A DNA stretch of 31,758 bases, from assembly GCA_946482075.1 (NCBI GenBank), contig CAMLQG010000032.1, positions 1 to 31,758 on the forward strand. The letters run 5' to 3'. Numbering within the stretch: position 1 is the stretch's first letter; every line of letters starts with the position of its first letter. Below the pieces are notes generated by a model. It was not told the origin of the DNA, did no database searches, and saw only the letters and a program-made list of their open reading frames with translations. The stretch is from an uncultured Erythrobacteraceae bacterium. Lineage in GTDB: Bacteria > Pseudomonadota > Alphaproteobacteria > Sphingomonadales > Sphingomonadaceae. Shown in pieces: positions 9,044 to 16,495 of this stretch. Position numbers and translations under genes: made by a program.

Positions 9044-9538
9044 TCACAGCCCGTTCGCCGCCAGCAGCGGGCTTGCCGCCGCCTGCACCAGCGCATGGCC
9101 GGCAGCCGACCAGTGTACCGAATCTGTCAGCCGGTCGGCGCTTATGGTGCCGTCCGGTTGGTTGACCAGCGTTCCGAACGTGTCGAACAGCGTCACGTCG
9201 CCTCGCGCCGCCAGCGCCGCGTTGAATGCCGCGATCTGCTGCCCGTTCGCGCCCGAGGAAGGTTCGTCCGCAGCCGGCGTGCAAGTGGCGGCGATCAGCC
9301 GCACGCCGGGAGCCAGCGCCGCCTTGGCGCGATCGATCTGCGCCATGACATCGGCGATCATGCGGTCCACGATTTGGCGCGCGGTCTCGCCGCCCGCTCC
9401 GCCATTGAATACGGGTCTCCCCGCATCGGCGCGCAGCAGGCGGGTTACCCACCCGCCGCTGACCGCGCCATCGCCCGTGCCGGCGGCAAGTGAATTGCCC
9501 CGTATGGCGATCGCGCGGGCGGGGGCGTAGTTTACCAC
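9044..9538 (-). CDS. Small SGNH/GDSL-type hydrolase
   Basis: A 164-residue single-domain hydrolase. Block I is the AIRGNSLAAGTG segment, with the candidate nucleophile Ser in GNS in place of GDS. A Gly-rich GGAGGETARQI segment follows, and near the C-terminus DSVHWSAAGH gives the block V Asp/His pair. The GTG start (complement of 9536-9538) overlaps the stop of the preceding gene; no ATG lies near. There is no signal peptide, so it is either cytoplasmic or travels with another particle or partner. It ends a leftward run of one glycosyltransferase and two small phage-like genes. Family knowledge predicts an esterase, for example deacetylating a polysaccharide; the real substrate is unknown. 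Confidence 0.72.
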   Translation of the reverse strand: MVNYAPARAIAIRGNSLAAGTGDGAVSGGWVTRLLRADAGRPVFNGGAGGETARQIVDRMIADVMAQIDRAKAALAPGVRLIAATCTPAADEPSSGANGQQIAAFNAALAARGDVTLFDTFGTLVNQPDGTISADRLTDSVHWSAAGHALVQAAASPLLAANGL

Positions 9539-10086
9539 CGCAGCAGTACGAAATTGCGCGGCGTGAAGCCCTGCAAAGTGACCGAATCCCCATTGATCGG
9601 GCGCGTCTCGAAGTACATCGTCTGATCCATCGACAGGTCGGCCGCCAGCGTGACGGGTTGAACGGTCTGGGCGCGGAACGGCGCGCCCTGGCCGTCGGTC
9701 GGCGCCACCGGCCCGCCCACATTGGGGTTGAGCACAGTAACGAATTTCAGATCCGGGGTGACATGCAGGCGCTGCAGGAATTCCTGCCCGCCGATCGTGG
9801 CCGCCGGGTTCGACTGCGCCACGGTCTGTTCCCCGATCCTGATGCGCCATGACCGGCCCGCGAAATTGGGATAGCCGAACAGGATCAATCCGGCGATCTC
9901 CAGCACGCTGTCGGGCTCGACGCTCCCCGTGGGAAGAGGGACCGACGCCAGCGGGAACCAGGTCGCGCTGCTGGCCGCGTTATAGACGCAGATCGGTGTC
10001 GCCGAGGCGGCGAGCAGCCGGGTCGAGGAGCTCGCGCGATTGAGGCCCCTGGTCGCCAAGCCGCGGGCGATGCTGTCCGCGCTCAT
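9532..10086 (-). CDS. Hypothetical protein, phage-structural-like (184 aa)
   Basis: I do not recognise a named family. The 184-residue product begins MSADSIARGLATRG, has no signal peptide or membrane segment, and looks rich in beta strands (for example ATWFPLASVPLPTG, GRSWRIRIGEQTV and MYFETRPINGDSV). Its ATG overlaps the stop of the gene before it by 4 bp (ATGA), and the SGNH hydrolase start overlaps its own stop. This tight coupling suggests that the three products act together or were acquired together. Its composition and neighbours resemble small tail-associated proteins of sphingomonad phages, but that is an impression from pattern, not a search result. The internal coding potential is good, with no stops over the whole stretch. 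Confidence 0.6.
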   Translation of the reverse strand: MSADSIARGLATRGLNRASSSTRLLAASATPICVYNAASSATWFPLASVPLPTGSVEPDSVLEIAGLILFGYPNFAGRSWRIRIGEQTVAQSNPAATIGGQEFLQRLHVTPDLKFVTVLNPNVGGPVAPTDGQGAPFRAQTVQPVTLAADLSMDQTMYFETRPINGDSVTLQGFTPRNFVLLRW

Positions 10087-10514
10087 TGCGCCACCCGATA
10101 GGCAAGGGTCCCGGCCGAAAGGCCGATGCTCAGATAGTAAGTCGCCGCGTCCGAGCTTTCCTCGCCCACCGCTTCCTGCACATTGCCGGTGAACCGCGCC
10201 CAGGGCTGACCGGCGACGGTCAGCGGCAGGCGGATGGCGCCGCCATCGACCGAACGTTGCACTTCGACAGCGCCTGTCCAGCTGCCGGACAAGGTGATCC
10301 AGATCGGCCGGTCCTGTTCCGGCACGAACGGGCCGATCACCGCGCTGACGCTGGTCGATCCGGCCAGGGCCGCCGATGTCGCGGCCGGCCGGCGGGCGAC
10401 CACGGGCAAAGGATTGTCCGCTCCAACGGCCATGGCCGCTTCGCCGGCCTGGCCGAGCGCCAGCGCGTGCAACGGCACATATTCGGCCGGCGCGTTGACC
10501 TGCTTCGTCATCAT
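10083..10514 (-). CDS. Hypothetical phage-like beta-sandwich protein (143 aa)
   Basis: The 143-residue product has a short N-terminal region and a C-terminal part reading PIWITLSGSWTGAVEVQRS, then DGGAIRLPLTV, and ending TLAYRVAQ. Such W-x-G-x-V-x-(V/L)-Q-R-S-x-D-G-G patterns are common in small phage virion proteins, where they form a beta-sandwich. GAGGAG lies 4 bases before the first of two tandem ATGs (10512-10514 and 10509-10511), so either may be used. It follows the glycosyltransferase stop by 71 bp and is coupled to the next gene by a 4-bp overlap. There is no signal peptide. The function in an EPS locus is not known; a prophage tail remnant is one explanation. Confidence 0.62.
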   Translation of the reverse strand: MMTKQVNAPAEYVPLHALALGQAGEAAMAVGADNPLPVVARRPAATSAALAGSTSVSAVIGPFVPEQDRPIWITLSGSWTGAVEVQRSVDGGAIRLPLTVAGQPWARFTGNVQEAVGEESSDAATYYLSIGLSAGTLAYRVAQ

Positions 10515-10585
10515 CGATCTCCTCGGAAATGTTCGCTTTATGTTCCAATAGCGATTTGCGATGATGCAGGAAAGTGCCAATTTGG

Positions 10586-11839
10586 TTATGTCTTCCGAGT
10601 GGCCGCGGCTTCGCGATAGGCCTGAAGGTAAAGAGGGGCGATCACGCTGTCGTCCCATTCGCGGACTGCCCGTTCGCGTGCCGCATGGCCTAGCCGCTCG
10701 CGCCGCTCGTCATCGCGCAGCAATCCGATCATGCCTTGCGCGAGCGCTTCGGAATCGAACGCGGGCGCGAGGACGCCGGTCACTCCATCCTCCACCGCAT
10801 CGCCCAGCCCGCAGGCATCGAATGCGACGACCGGGCAGCCGCAGCTCTGCGCTTCGGTCGCGGTCTGGGGGAGGTTGTCCTGCCGGGAAGGAACCACGAC
10901 TAGATCGAGCGCGCTGTAGAGCAGGGCCAGCACCGGATCGTCGCTGAGATGCCCCGTCCAGTGGATCGGCATGCCGATCGCGGGTTCCTGCACTGGCTTG
11001 CTCTGGCCGAAAATGACCGCTTCAGCGCCGATCCCGGCCGCCGCCACGCGGGCAAGCGCGGGTTCCAGCAGATCCCAGCCCTTGCGGGGATCCTTCGTGC
11101 CCCCCATCGCGCCGAAACCCAGCAGCGGCTTGTCCGCCGGGAGGCGCAGTATCTCGCGCGCCAAAGGCTTGGGCCACGGCTTGAAAAGCCCCGTATCGAG
11201 CGGATTGGCGATCGCCTGCACCGTCCAGCCCCGCATCAGCGCGCTTTCCGCCGCGCAGCGTGCCAACCATCGCGTCGGGCAGATCACGTGCTGCGGTCTG
11301 GTGAGCAGCTTGCGCTTGCGCCGCCAAGTCGCCGCGTCGAGGTCGGGCCCGGAAGCGCTTGCTGGCCGATTCGCTGCCGTGTAGCCTTCGCGCCAGCGCG
11401 CGTCGGGCCCGTCCGGGCCGTAATGTTCCGCACCGCAAAAGGCCCACATGTCGTGCAGTGTCCACACGACCGGACGGCGGATCGCGGCGATCTGCGCGAC
11501 CGACAGAGCTTCCCCGCCGATCCAGTGCAGGTTGACGACATCCGCGTCGGATGTCGCCAGATTCCGGCCGAGACGGGAAGACAGGAGATTGAGCGAACGC
11601 AGGTTGAAATCGCCCGGCTTCTGTCGCGCTGCGAGCTTGAGCCCGGCAGCCGCGCGCAGAGTGGAAACCGCGCTGCCCTTGAAGCCGCGCCCGCCATGGA
11701 CCCAGGGAAAATCGGACGTCTTCTCGCCCACCGCCATCTCGGCATCGGCACCGGCCTTGCGCAGGGCCTGGACGAGGCGCATCGCCGCTCGTGCGGCACC
11801 GCCTGCCATATCGCTCTTGCTCACGATCAATGGTTTCAA
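10586..11839 (-). CDS. WcaC-like family 4 glycosyltransferase
   Basis: A 417-residue GT-B glycosyltransferase. The N-terminal half has VSKSDMAGGAARAAMRL and the marker stretch VNLHWIGGEALS followed by VVWTLHDMWAFCGAEHY, which is characteristic of WcaC-type enzymes of colanic acid and other EPS loci. The C-terminal half holds the nucleotide-sugar site around VPSRQDNLPQTATEAQSCG. It should extend the lipid-linked repeat unit in the cytoplasm. The start is TTG (complement of 11837-11839) with AGGGGA five bases ahead, a good ribosome site. A copy of the GCAGCAT promoter motif lies 66 nt upstream. It leads the leftward operon with the two phage-like genes and the SGNH hydrolase. Donor and acceptor sugars are unknown. 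Confidence 0.9.
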   Translation of the reverse strand: MKPLIVSKSDMAGGAARAAMRLVQALRKAGADAEMAVGEKTSDFPWVHGGRGFKGSAVSTLRAAAGLKLAARQKPGDFNLRSLNLLSSRLGRNLATSDADVVNLHWIGGEALSVAQIAAIRRPVVWTLHDMWAFCGAEHYGPDGPDARWREGYTAANRPASASGPDLDAATWRRKRKLLTRPQHVICPTRWLARCAAESALMRGWTVQAIANPLDTGLFKPWPKPLAREILRLPADKPLLGFGAMGGTKDPRKGWDLLEPALARVAAAGIGAEAVIFGQSKPVQEPAIGMPIHWTGHLSDDPVLALLYSALDLVVVPSRQDNLPQTATEAQSCGCPVVAFDACGLGDAVEDGVTGVLAPAFDSEALAQGMIGLLRDDERRERLGHAARERAVREWDDSVIAPLYLQAYREAAATRKT

Positions 11840-12027
11840 GACGTTCCCCTATCCTCGTGGATGCATCCGGGCCTTTGCTCTAGCAACGGATCGAGGACAC
11901 GGCTATGCTGCATTGCACAAGGCGTAATCTATGAGCCATTTCGGGCGTCGGATCTGGGCAGGTTGGTGAATGAAGCAAGATTGCGAGTGTCGGAAACAGG
12001 CTGATCGCCAGGCATGCTGGGGGTGAT
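11840..12027. promoter_or_regulatory. Divergent intergenic control region with GCAGCAT-type site
   Basis: This 188-bp gap separates the leftward WcaC-like operon from the rightward epimerase operon. At 11904-11919 it contains TATGCTGCATTGCACA, which on the leftward strand reads TGTGCAATGCAGCATA. The ATGCTGC core is 66 nt from the start at 11839, nearly the spacing of the related site before the priming transferase. Rightward, GGGGG precedes the ATG at 12028 by four bases. I see no convincing -35/-10 pair. Confidence 0.5.
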
Positions 12028-12996
12028 ATGCGGCTTTTGGTAACGGGCGGCTCGGGCTTCATCGGCTCGCATTTCGTGGATTTGGCTCTTGCTCGTGGTC
12101 ATCAGGTTCTGAATTACGATATCAAGGCACCCACTTTCACGCATCAGTCCGAATTCTGGCGGCAGGGCGACATCCTCGTCCAGCCCGATCTCGATCGCGC
12201 CGCGGCGGATTTCGGGCCTGAGGCGATCGTCCATCTCGCCGCCCATGCGGACATCACCTCACGCGAGTGGGAAGAGTTCGCATCGATCCATCGCGGGACC
12301 GAAAACATCCTGCGCATGATCGACCGTACAGCGACGGTGCGCAGTCTGGCCAATGTCTCCACCCAGCTGGTCATTGGCCCGGGCTATGAACCCCGCTCCC
12401 TGCTCGATTATCGCCCCTATACTCTCTATGGAGAGGCGAAGGCCCGGGCCGAGGCGACCGTGCTTCAATGGCAGAGCGATTGCCATTGGTTCACCGTACG
12501 TCCCGCGACTATCTGGGGGCCGCACCATCCGTCCTTCGCGTCGCAAATCTGGCGCTATATCGACAAGCGCTACTATCTCCATCCGACGACGCGGGAACCC
12601 GTATTGCGCAGCTACGGCTATGTCCGCAACACGGCCGCGCAATTATTGGGCCTGGTCGAGGCGGATCATGCGGCGACCTCCCGCCAGACCTATTACTTGG
12701 CCGATGCGGTTCTCGATTCTGCAGTCTGGGTCGATGCTTTCGCGCGCGCCTTGACCAGCCGCGATGCGCGCAGGATTCCGGCGGCGATGCTCAAGACCAT
12801 GGGATGGGCGGGTGACGTGGTGAAGGGCGTCGGCCTTCGCTCACCCATCGATTCCGGCCGCGCGCTTCGCATGACGGAAAGCTACGCGGTGCCCCTCGAC
12901 GCCACTTTCGCGGTGACCGGCGCGGTGCCTGTGCCGTTCGAGCAGGGCGTTTCGGAATCGGTGGATTGGCTTCGCTCGCTCAAGGCAGCGGCCTGA
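12028..12996 (+). CDS. NAD-dependent nucleotide-sugar epimerase/dehydratase
   Basis: A 322-residue extended short-chain dehydrogenase. The Rossmann motif TGGSGFIG spans residues 6-13, D31 ends the second strand where NAD(H) ribose is bound, HLAAHAD follows at 69-75, and the catalytic pair is Y134-x-x-x-K138 (YGEAK). STQL at 111-114 supplies the catalytic Ser/Thr position, and VRPATIWGP is the usual substrate-side motif. It probably epimerises, dehydrates or reduces an NDP-sugar to make a donor for the neighbouring glycosyltransferases; the precise sugar cannot be told. It is the first gene of a rightward operon and ends 11 bp before the next gene. Confidence 0.9.
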   Translation: MRLLVTGGSGFIGSHFVDLALARGHQVLNYDIKAPTFTHQSEFWRQGDILVQPDLDRAAADFGPEAIVHLAAHADITSREWEEFASIHRGTENILRMIDRTATVRSLANVSTQLVIGPGYEPRSLLDYRPYTLYGEAKARAEATVLQWQSDCHWFTVRPATIWGPHHPSFASQIWRYIDKRYYLHPTTREPVLRSYGYVRNTAAQLLGLVEADHAATSRQTYYLADAVLDSAVWVDAFARALTSRDARRIPAAMLKTMGWAGDVVKGVGLRSPIDSGRALRMTESYAVPLDATFAVTGAVPVPFEQGVSESVDWLRSLKAAA

Positions 12997-13007
12997 GCAC
13001 CGGCGGC

Positions 13008-14114
13008 ATGCGGCTTCTCTTCATCGTCCAGCAGTTCCGGCAGGGCTGGGGCGGCGCGCCCGAATCCGTGCGCCTGATGGCCAATCAGCTGCAGGATGCC
13101 GGCGTCGTCTCAGATGTGTTCGACAATGGCCGCTGTCATCACGACATCGGCACATTGCAGCTGCTGCCCGAACCCGGCTGTGCGGCACTCGATTTCGACG
13201 CCGCGCAAGTTGGCAATTATGATGCGCTGATTATCGCCGGGCCCTGGCAGAAGCCGGGTGCGATCCGCCGCCTGCTCGCATGTCGCATGCCCCACCAGAA
13301 GCTCTTCTACCTGCCGCGGGGAGGATTGGCGCGTGCGGAATTCCAGCGGCCGCGCGACATCAAGAAATTCCCCTATTTCTACGGGATCGAGCGTGCCTTC
13401 CTCAAGGCGGCTGACGGCATCGTCTTCTCGTCCGAGGCGGAAGCGCGCCACACCATGCCGTTCGCTCAAGGGCTGGCTCCGAGCCATATCATCCCTGATT
13501 TCGTCAATCCCGTGGAACGACCTGCGGCGTCCGGCGATGCCTCGTCCGGTCCAGTGACGCTCAGCTTCCTTGCCGAGATAAGTCCGCGCAAGGGACTGTT
13601 GCCGCTCGTCAAGGGCTTCACCGAATGGAGCCGGAAGACAGGCTCGCGAGACAAGGCTCGACTGGTCGTGGGCGGCGCCGTGCGGCCGGGAAGCGAGCGC
13701 TATCTCGCCACCGCCCGCAGCATTGCCGAGGCGAATGCGGACGCAGCGGATATCGAGTTTCTCGGTGCTGTCCCACATGGTGAACGTGACAGCTTCTACG
13801 CCGGCACCGACCTCATGGTGGTTTCCAGCAGCTTCGAAAGTTATGGCCTGACCGTTATCGAGGCTCTCGGCCAGGGCTGTGCCTTGCTTTGCTGTCCGTC
13901 CGTCGGCGCACTCGAATATCTGGCATCCGGTCAGCCGGTCACGATCGCCAAGGGCCATGACGCCTGTGCAATCGAGAGCGCGCTGGCCCACTCACCGTTC
14001 GTTCAGCGCCGCGCCGAATCCCGGCGTGCGGAAGATCGCATCACTGCCGCCGCCGCTGTTGATGCGATCAACGCGCGCGCATCGGCCCTGTGGGAGAAGA
14101 TACTCCATGCCTGA
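13008..14114 (+). CDS. Family 4 glycosyltransferase
   Basis: A 368-residue GT-B enzyme. It opens with MRLLFIVQQFRQGWGGAPES, contains SFLAEISPRKGLLPLVKGF at the start of the C-terminal Rossmann half, and carries the EX7E motif in SSSFESYGLTVIEALGQG. It should transfer a sugar from an activated donor to the growing repeat unit. The ATG at 13008 gives the normal family N-terminus; an upstream in-frame start at 12966 would lie inside the epimerase gene and is rejected. It overlaps the following family 2 glycosyltransferase by 8 bp, so both are made together. Donor specificity is unknown. Confidence 0.9.
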   Translation: MRLLFIVQQFRQGWGGAPESVRLMANQLQDAGVVSDVFDNGRCHHDIGTLQLLPEPGCAALDFDAAQVGNYDALIIAGPWQKPGAIRRLLACRMPHQKLFYLPRGGLARAEFQRPRDIKKFPYFYGIERAFLKAADGIVFSSEAEARHTMPFAQGLAPSHIIPDFVNPVERPAASGDASSGPVTLSFLAEISPRKGLLPLVKGFTEWSRKTGSRDKARLVVGGAVRPGSERYLATARSIAEANADAADIEFLGAVPHGERDSFYAGTDLMVVSSSFESYGLTVIEALGQGCALLCCPSVGALEYLASGQPVTIAKGHDACAIESALAHSPFVQRRAESRRAEDRITAAAAVDAINARASALWEKILHA

Positions 14115-14973
14115 CCGCTCGACTTCCGGCGAAGCGGCACGCACCCGGATCGGTGTCGTGGTGACTTGCTTCAATCGGCGTGCGACGACGCTTCAAGCCC
14201 TGACCGCGCTTCGCGCTGCGGCGGATTCCGCCATGATCGATCATCACGTCTATCTGGTGGATGACGGCTCGACGGACGGCACGGGCGATGCCGTGCGCGC
14301 CGCTTTTCCTGAAGCGAGCGTCATCCAGGGCGACGGCAGCCTGTTCTGGAACCAGGGTATGCGCAAATCCTGGCAGGCGGCGCTGCAGGACAAGCCCGAC
14401 TACTATCTTTGGCTCAATGACGATCTCAAACTGCTGCCGGGCAGCATCGATCACGTGCTGGCGCTGCAGAAGGCGCAGGAAGCGCTTCATGGTCCGAAGG
14501 TCATCACCGTCGGCAAGACGGTGGATGAGGCGACCGGACGGCCGACCTATGGCGGCTATCGCTTTCGCCGCAAGCTGTCGCGACTGAACTTCCGGTTGCT
14601 GGAGCCGGGCGAGGAGACCTGCGATTCCATGAACGGCAATTGCGTGCTCATCCCCGCACGCGCCGCCGATGAAGTCGGCATCCATGCCGCCCGCTTCAGC
14701 CATCATTGGGGTGATGTCGAATATGGCCTGCGTGCCGTCAAGAAAGGCTATCGCATCGTCGAGGATCCCGAACCGGTGGGATATACGGACTACAATTCCG
14801 CAGCCGATGAAAAAGTGTCCCGGCTCGGCTTCGGCAATGCGCGGTTTATCCTTACCCATCCCAAGGGCTTGCCGGTCAGGGAATATCTCTGGCTCTGTCG
14901 CCAGCATGGGGGGTGGATCTGGCCGGTCAATTTCGTGTTCCGCTACCTCAAGATTTTGCACTGGAGGGCCTGA
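14107..14973 (+). CDS. Family 2 glycosyltransferase
   Basis: A 288-residue GT-A enzyme. The N-terminal IGVVVTCFNRRATTLQAL strand and loop lead to YLVDDGSTDGTGD, and WLNDDLKLLPGS carries the metal-binding DxD-like acidic motif (NDD). HHWGDVEYGLRAVKKGYRI is the usual acceptor-side ED-like region of rhamnosyltransferase-like members. It acts in the cytoplasm on the lipid-linked intermediate. Its start lies inside the last 8 bp of the preceding glycosyltransferase gene. It is followed by a 186-bp gap before the polymerase gene, an unusual break in an otherwise tight operon. Confidence 0.9.
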   Translation: MPDRSTSGEAARTRIGVVVTCFNRRATTLQALTALRAAADSAMIDHHVYLVDDGSTDGTGDAVRAAFPEASVIQGDGSLFWNQGMRKSWQAALQDKPDYYLWLNDDLKLLPGSIDHVLALQKAQEALHGPKVITVGKTVDEATGRPTYGGYRFRRKLSRLNFRLLEPGEETCDSMNGNCVLIPARAADEVGIHAARFSHHWGDVEYGLRAVKKGYRIVEDPEPVGYTDYNSAADEKVSRLGFGNARFILTHPKGLPVREYLWLCRQHGGWIWPVNFVFRYLKILHWRA

Positions 14974-14974
14974 C

Positions 14975-15130
14975 TTGGAGCGGCCCGCATCCATTCTCAT
15001 CCAGGATTCGAATGTGGTCGCCGGCCAAAGCGGGGGGCTCGCACATGATTGCCGGACAGGGCCAAAACCAATAGGTTGTCTTTCAGCGGCGGCTCGGTCC
15101 GGCGAGAAACCGGGCAGGGAAAAGCGCTGA
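14975..15130 (+). pseudogene. Possible short or truncated reading frame starting at TTG
   Basis: A 51-codon frame begins at TTG one base after the glycosyltransferase stop, with GGAGG seven bases ahead, which is a strong ribosome site. It reads ERPASILIQDSNVVAGQSGG and then becomes Arg/Gly/Lys-rich and unconvincing. The beginning looks coded, in the style of a glycosyltransferase or other sugar enzyme, while the end does not. It may be the 5' stub of a gene lost by deletion, or simply a leader. No homologue is recognised and the call is weak. Confidence 0.25.
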
Positions 15131-15159
15131 CATCTGGCAGGCGATTCTAGGAACATCCA

Positions 15160-16392
15160 ATGGAAACTCTTTTCCTCCTTCTGCTGCCATTCATCCAGTT
15201 GGGCGTGAGCGGCTATGTCGCCGTTGCGACGGTGAGCGTGCTGATCGTCCTCTACAGGTTCCGCAAGCAAGTTCGAGCCGGGGCATCTCGGGCGAGTCTC
15301 GTCCTTGTTCTCCCCTTGCTCATGCTCCCCTCGCTGTTCATGGGTTCCGACAGCGATCTGCTCCAGAACGTTCTCCGGACAGTACGAGAAGTGGTGGTCC
15401 TGATATTGATGGTTTGGATCCTGTATGGTTCCGGCATCTATCCTGCGCAGTCAGATCCGAAAAAGTATATGCGCGTCACATTCTTGCTAGTGACGGCGTT
15501 GTCCATTTTCACGGTCATCCAGTTCGTCCTGCTTCAGCGAGGGATATATATCGGATTTCCGCGAGAGTTCTTTAACAATGATGCCGCGCTGGTTCCCGAC
15601 GAACTCGCCTTGCGCTTCCAAATCCCCAGACCTCAGGGCACATTTTCCGAACCCAGCCATCTGGGAATCGTATTGCTCTCACTGATGCTGATCACATCGC
15701 AGATCCACGGCTATGCAAGGATGCGTCTCGCAATCTTCGTGGGAGGGATCGTGGCCGGACTGCTATGTCAGTCTGCCAGTTTCATCCTGTTCGGGATTTT
15801 GCTTCTGGTGGTTGGTATTGACAGAAAGGCCTTCAAGAAAACCGCGATCCTGCTGTCGTTCGTGTTGATCGCCGTCCTTTTCACCTCCTTTTTTGCCGAT
15901 ATCGGCTGGCGCGTTCTCGGACGGTTCTCGATCCAGAATGCCACGAGCGATTGGTCATTCTTCGTGCGCATTTTCGGACCTATCAGAATGATGGGTACCT
16001 ACCTCGCTTCGCATCCCTTCGGTCTGCCCGCGCTTGAAGTGGCCGACGCGATCTATCCACTGACGCTCGGTACTGGTGTGCCGCCCGAATCGTTTCTATC
16101 CAACAGCATTTCGAACATGCTCTTCCAGTATGGCTTGGGGGGGGGGCTCCTCGTCGCGGCGCTCCTGTGGGCGCCGCGGTCGAATATCCTGCGGACATAC
16201 ATGCTCGCCGCGATGCTTCAGAATGGCGGTATTCTGGGCATCGACAAACTTGCTCTTGTCGGCTTCACGGTCTGCCTGTTCCAAGCCCATTGGGCGCGAA
16301 AGGACAAGAAATCGACAGTCCCTCAGCAGATGCCCGCCACGTTGATTCACGAATCCGCCAAAGGCACGCGCCGTCATCTCCTTGCATCGTAG
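15160..16392 (+). CDS. Wzy-type polysaccharide polymerase containing a G10 tract
   Basis: A 410-residue protein with about ten hydrophobic segments and no soluble domain. The PRPQGTFSEPSHLGIVLLSLML stretch, placed after a large loop, is a hallmark of Wzy/O-antigen polymerase-like membrane proteins. It would join repeat units in the periplasm after flipping. AGGA lies seven bases before the ATG. The codons for LGGGLL near residue 330 form ten consecutive G (16137-16146), an uncommon feature because Gly is otherwise mostly GGC here. A one-base slip there would replace the last membrane segments. It is followed, after an AT-rich gap with its own promoter, by the beta-helix gene. Confidence 0.82.
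   Translation: METLFLLLLPFIQLGVSGYVAVATVSVLIVLYRFRKQVRAGASRASLVLVLPLLMLPSLFMGSDSDLLQNVLRTVREVVVLILMVWILYGSGIYPAQSDPKKYMRVTFLLVTALSIFTVIQFVLLQRGIYIGFPREFFNNDAALVPDELALRFQIPRPQGTFSEPSHLGIVLLSLMLITSQIHGYARMRLAIFVGGIVAGLLCQSASFILFGILLLVVGIDRKAFKKTAILLSFVLIAVLFTSFFADIGWRVLGRFSIQNATSDWSFFVRIFGPIRMMGTYLASHPFGLPALEVADAIYPLTLGTGVPPESFLSNSISNMLFQYGLGGGLLVAALLWAPRSNILRTYMLAAMLQNGGILGIDKLALVGFTVCLFQAHWARKDKKSTVPQQMPATLIHESAKGTRRHLLAS
16137..16146 (+). repeat. Homopolymeric G10 tract inside the polymerase gene
   Basis: Ten G in a row follow TT and precede CTC. They form the end of a Leu codon (TTG) and three GGG Gly codons. Loss of one G would shift into a frame that runs to a stop at 16343-16345; gain of one would run to about 16397. 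Both swap the hydrophobic C-terminus for a polar, basic one. Confidence 0.97.
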
Positions 16393-16495
16393 ATTGATTC
16401 GTATTCAGTTTTAAAAGATTGCTAAAAAATCTGCTCAAATGTATAAATAATATCAAGAAAAATCGGGTCGCTTAATTTTCTGATAGGGGTAATTT
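16393..16495 (+). promoter_or_regulatory. AT-rich promoter region of the beta-helix gene
   Basis: This gap is far more AT-rich than its surroundings. It contains TTGCTA (16419-16424), exactly 17 bases, then TATAAA (16442-16447), a good housekeeping-type -35/-10 pair. AGGGG six bases before the ATG at 16496 is the ribosome site. The beta-helix gene can thus be expressed apart from the polymerase operon. The promoter is predicted from sequence only. Confidence 0.6.

Noticed and set aside
16411..16433. AGATT...AATCT inverted repeat as a terminator for the polymerase gene
   Set aside because: The 5-bp AT-rich stem is too weak and it overlaps the likely promoter of the next gene.
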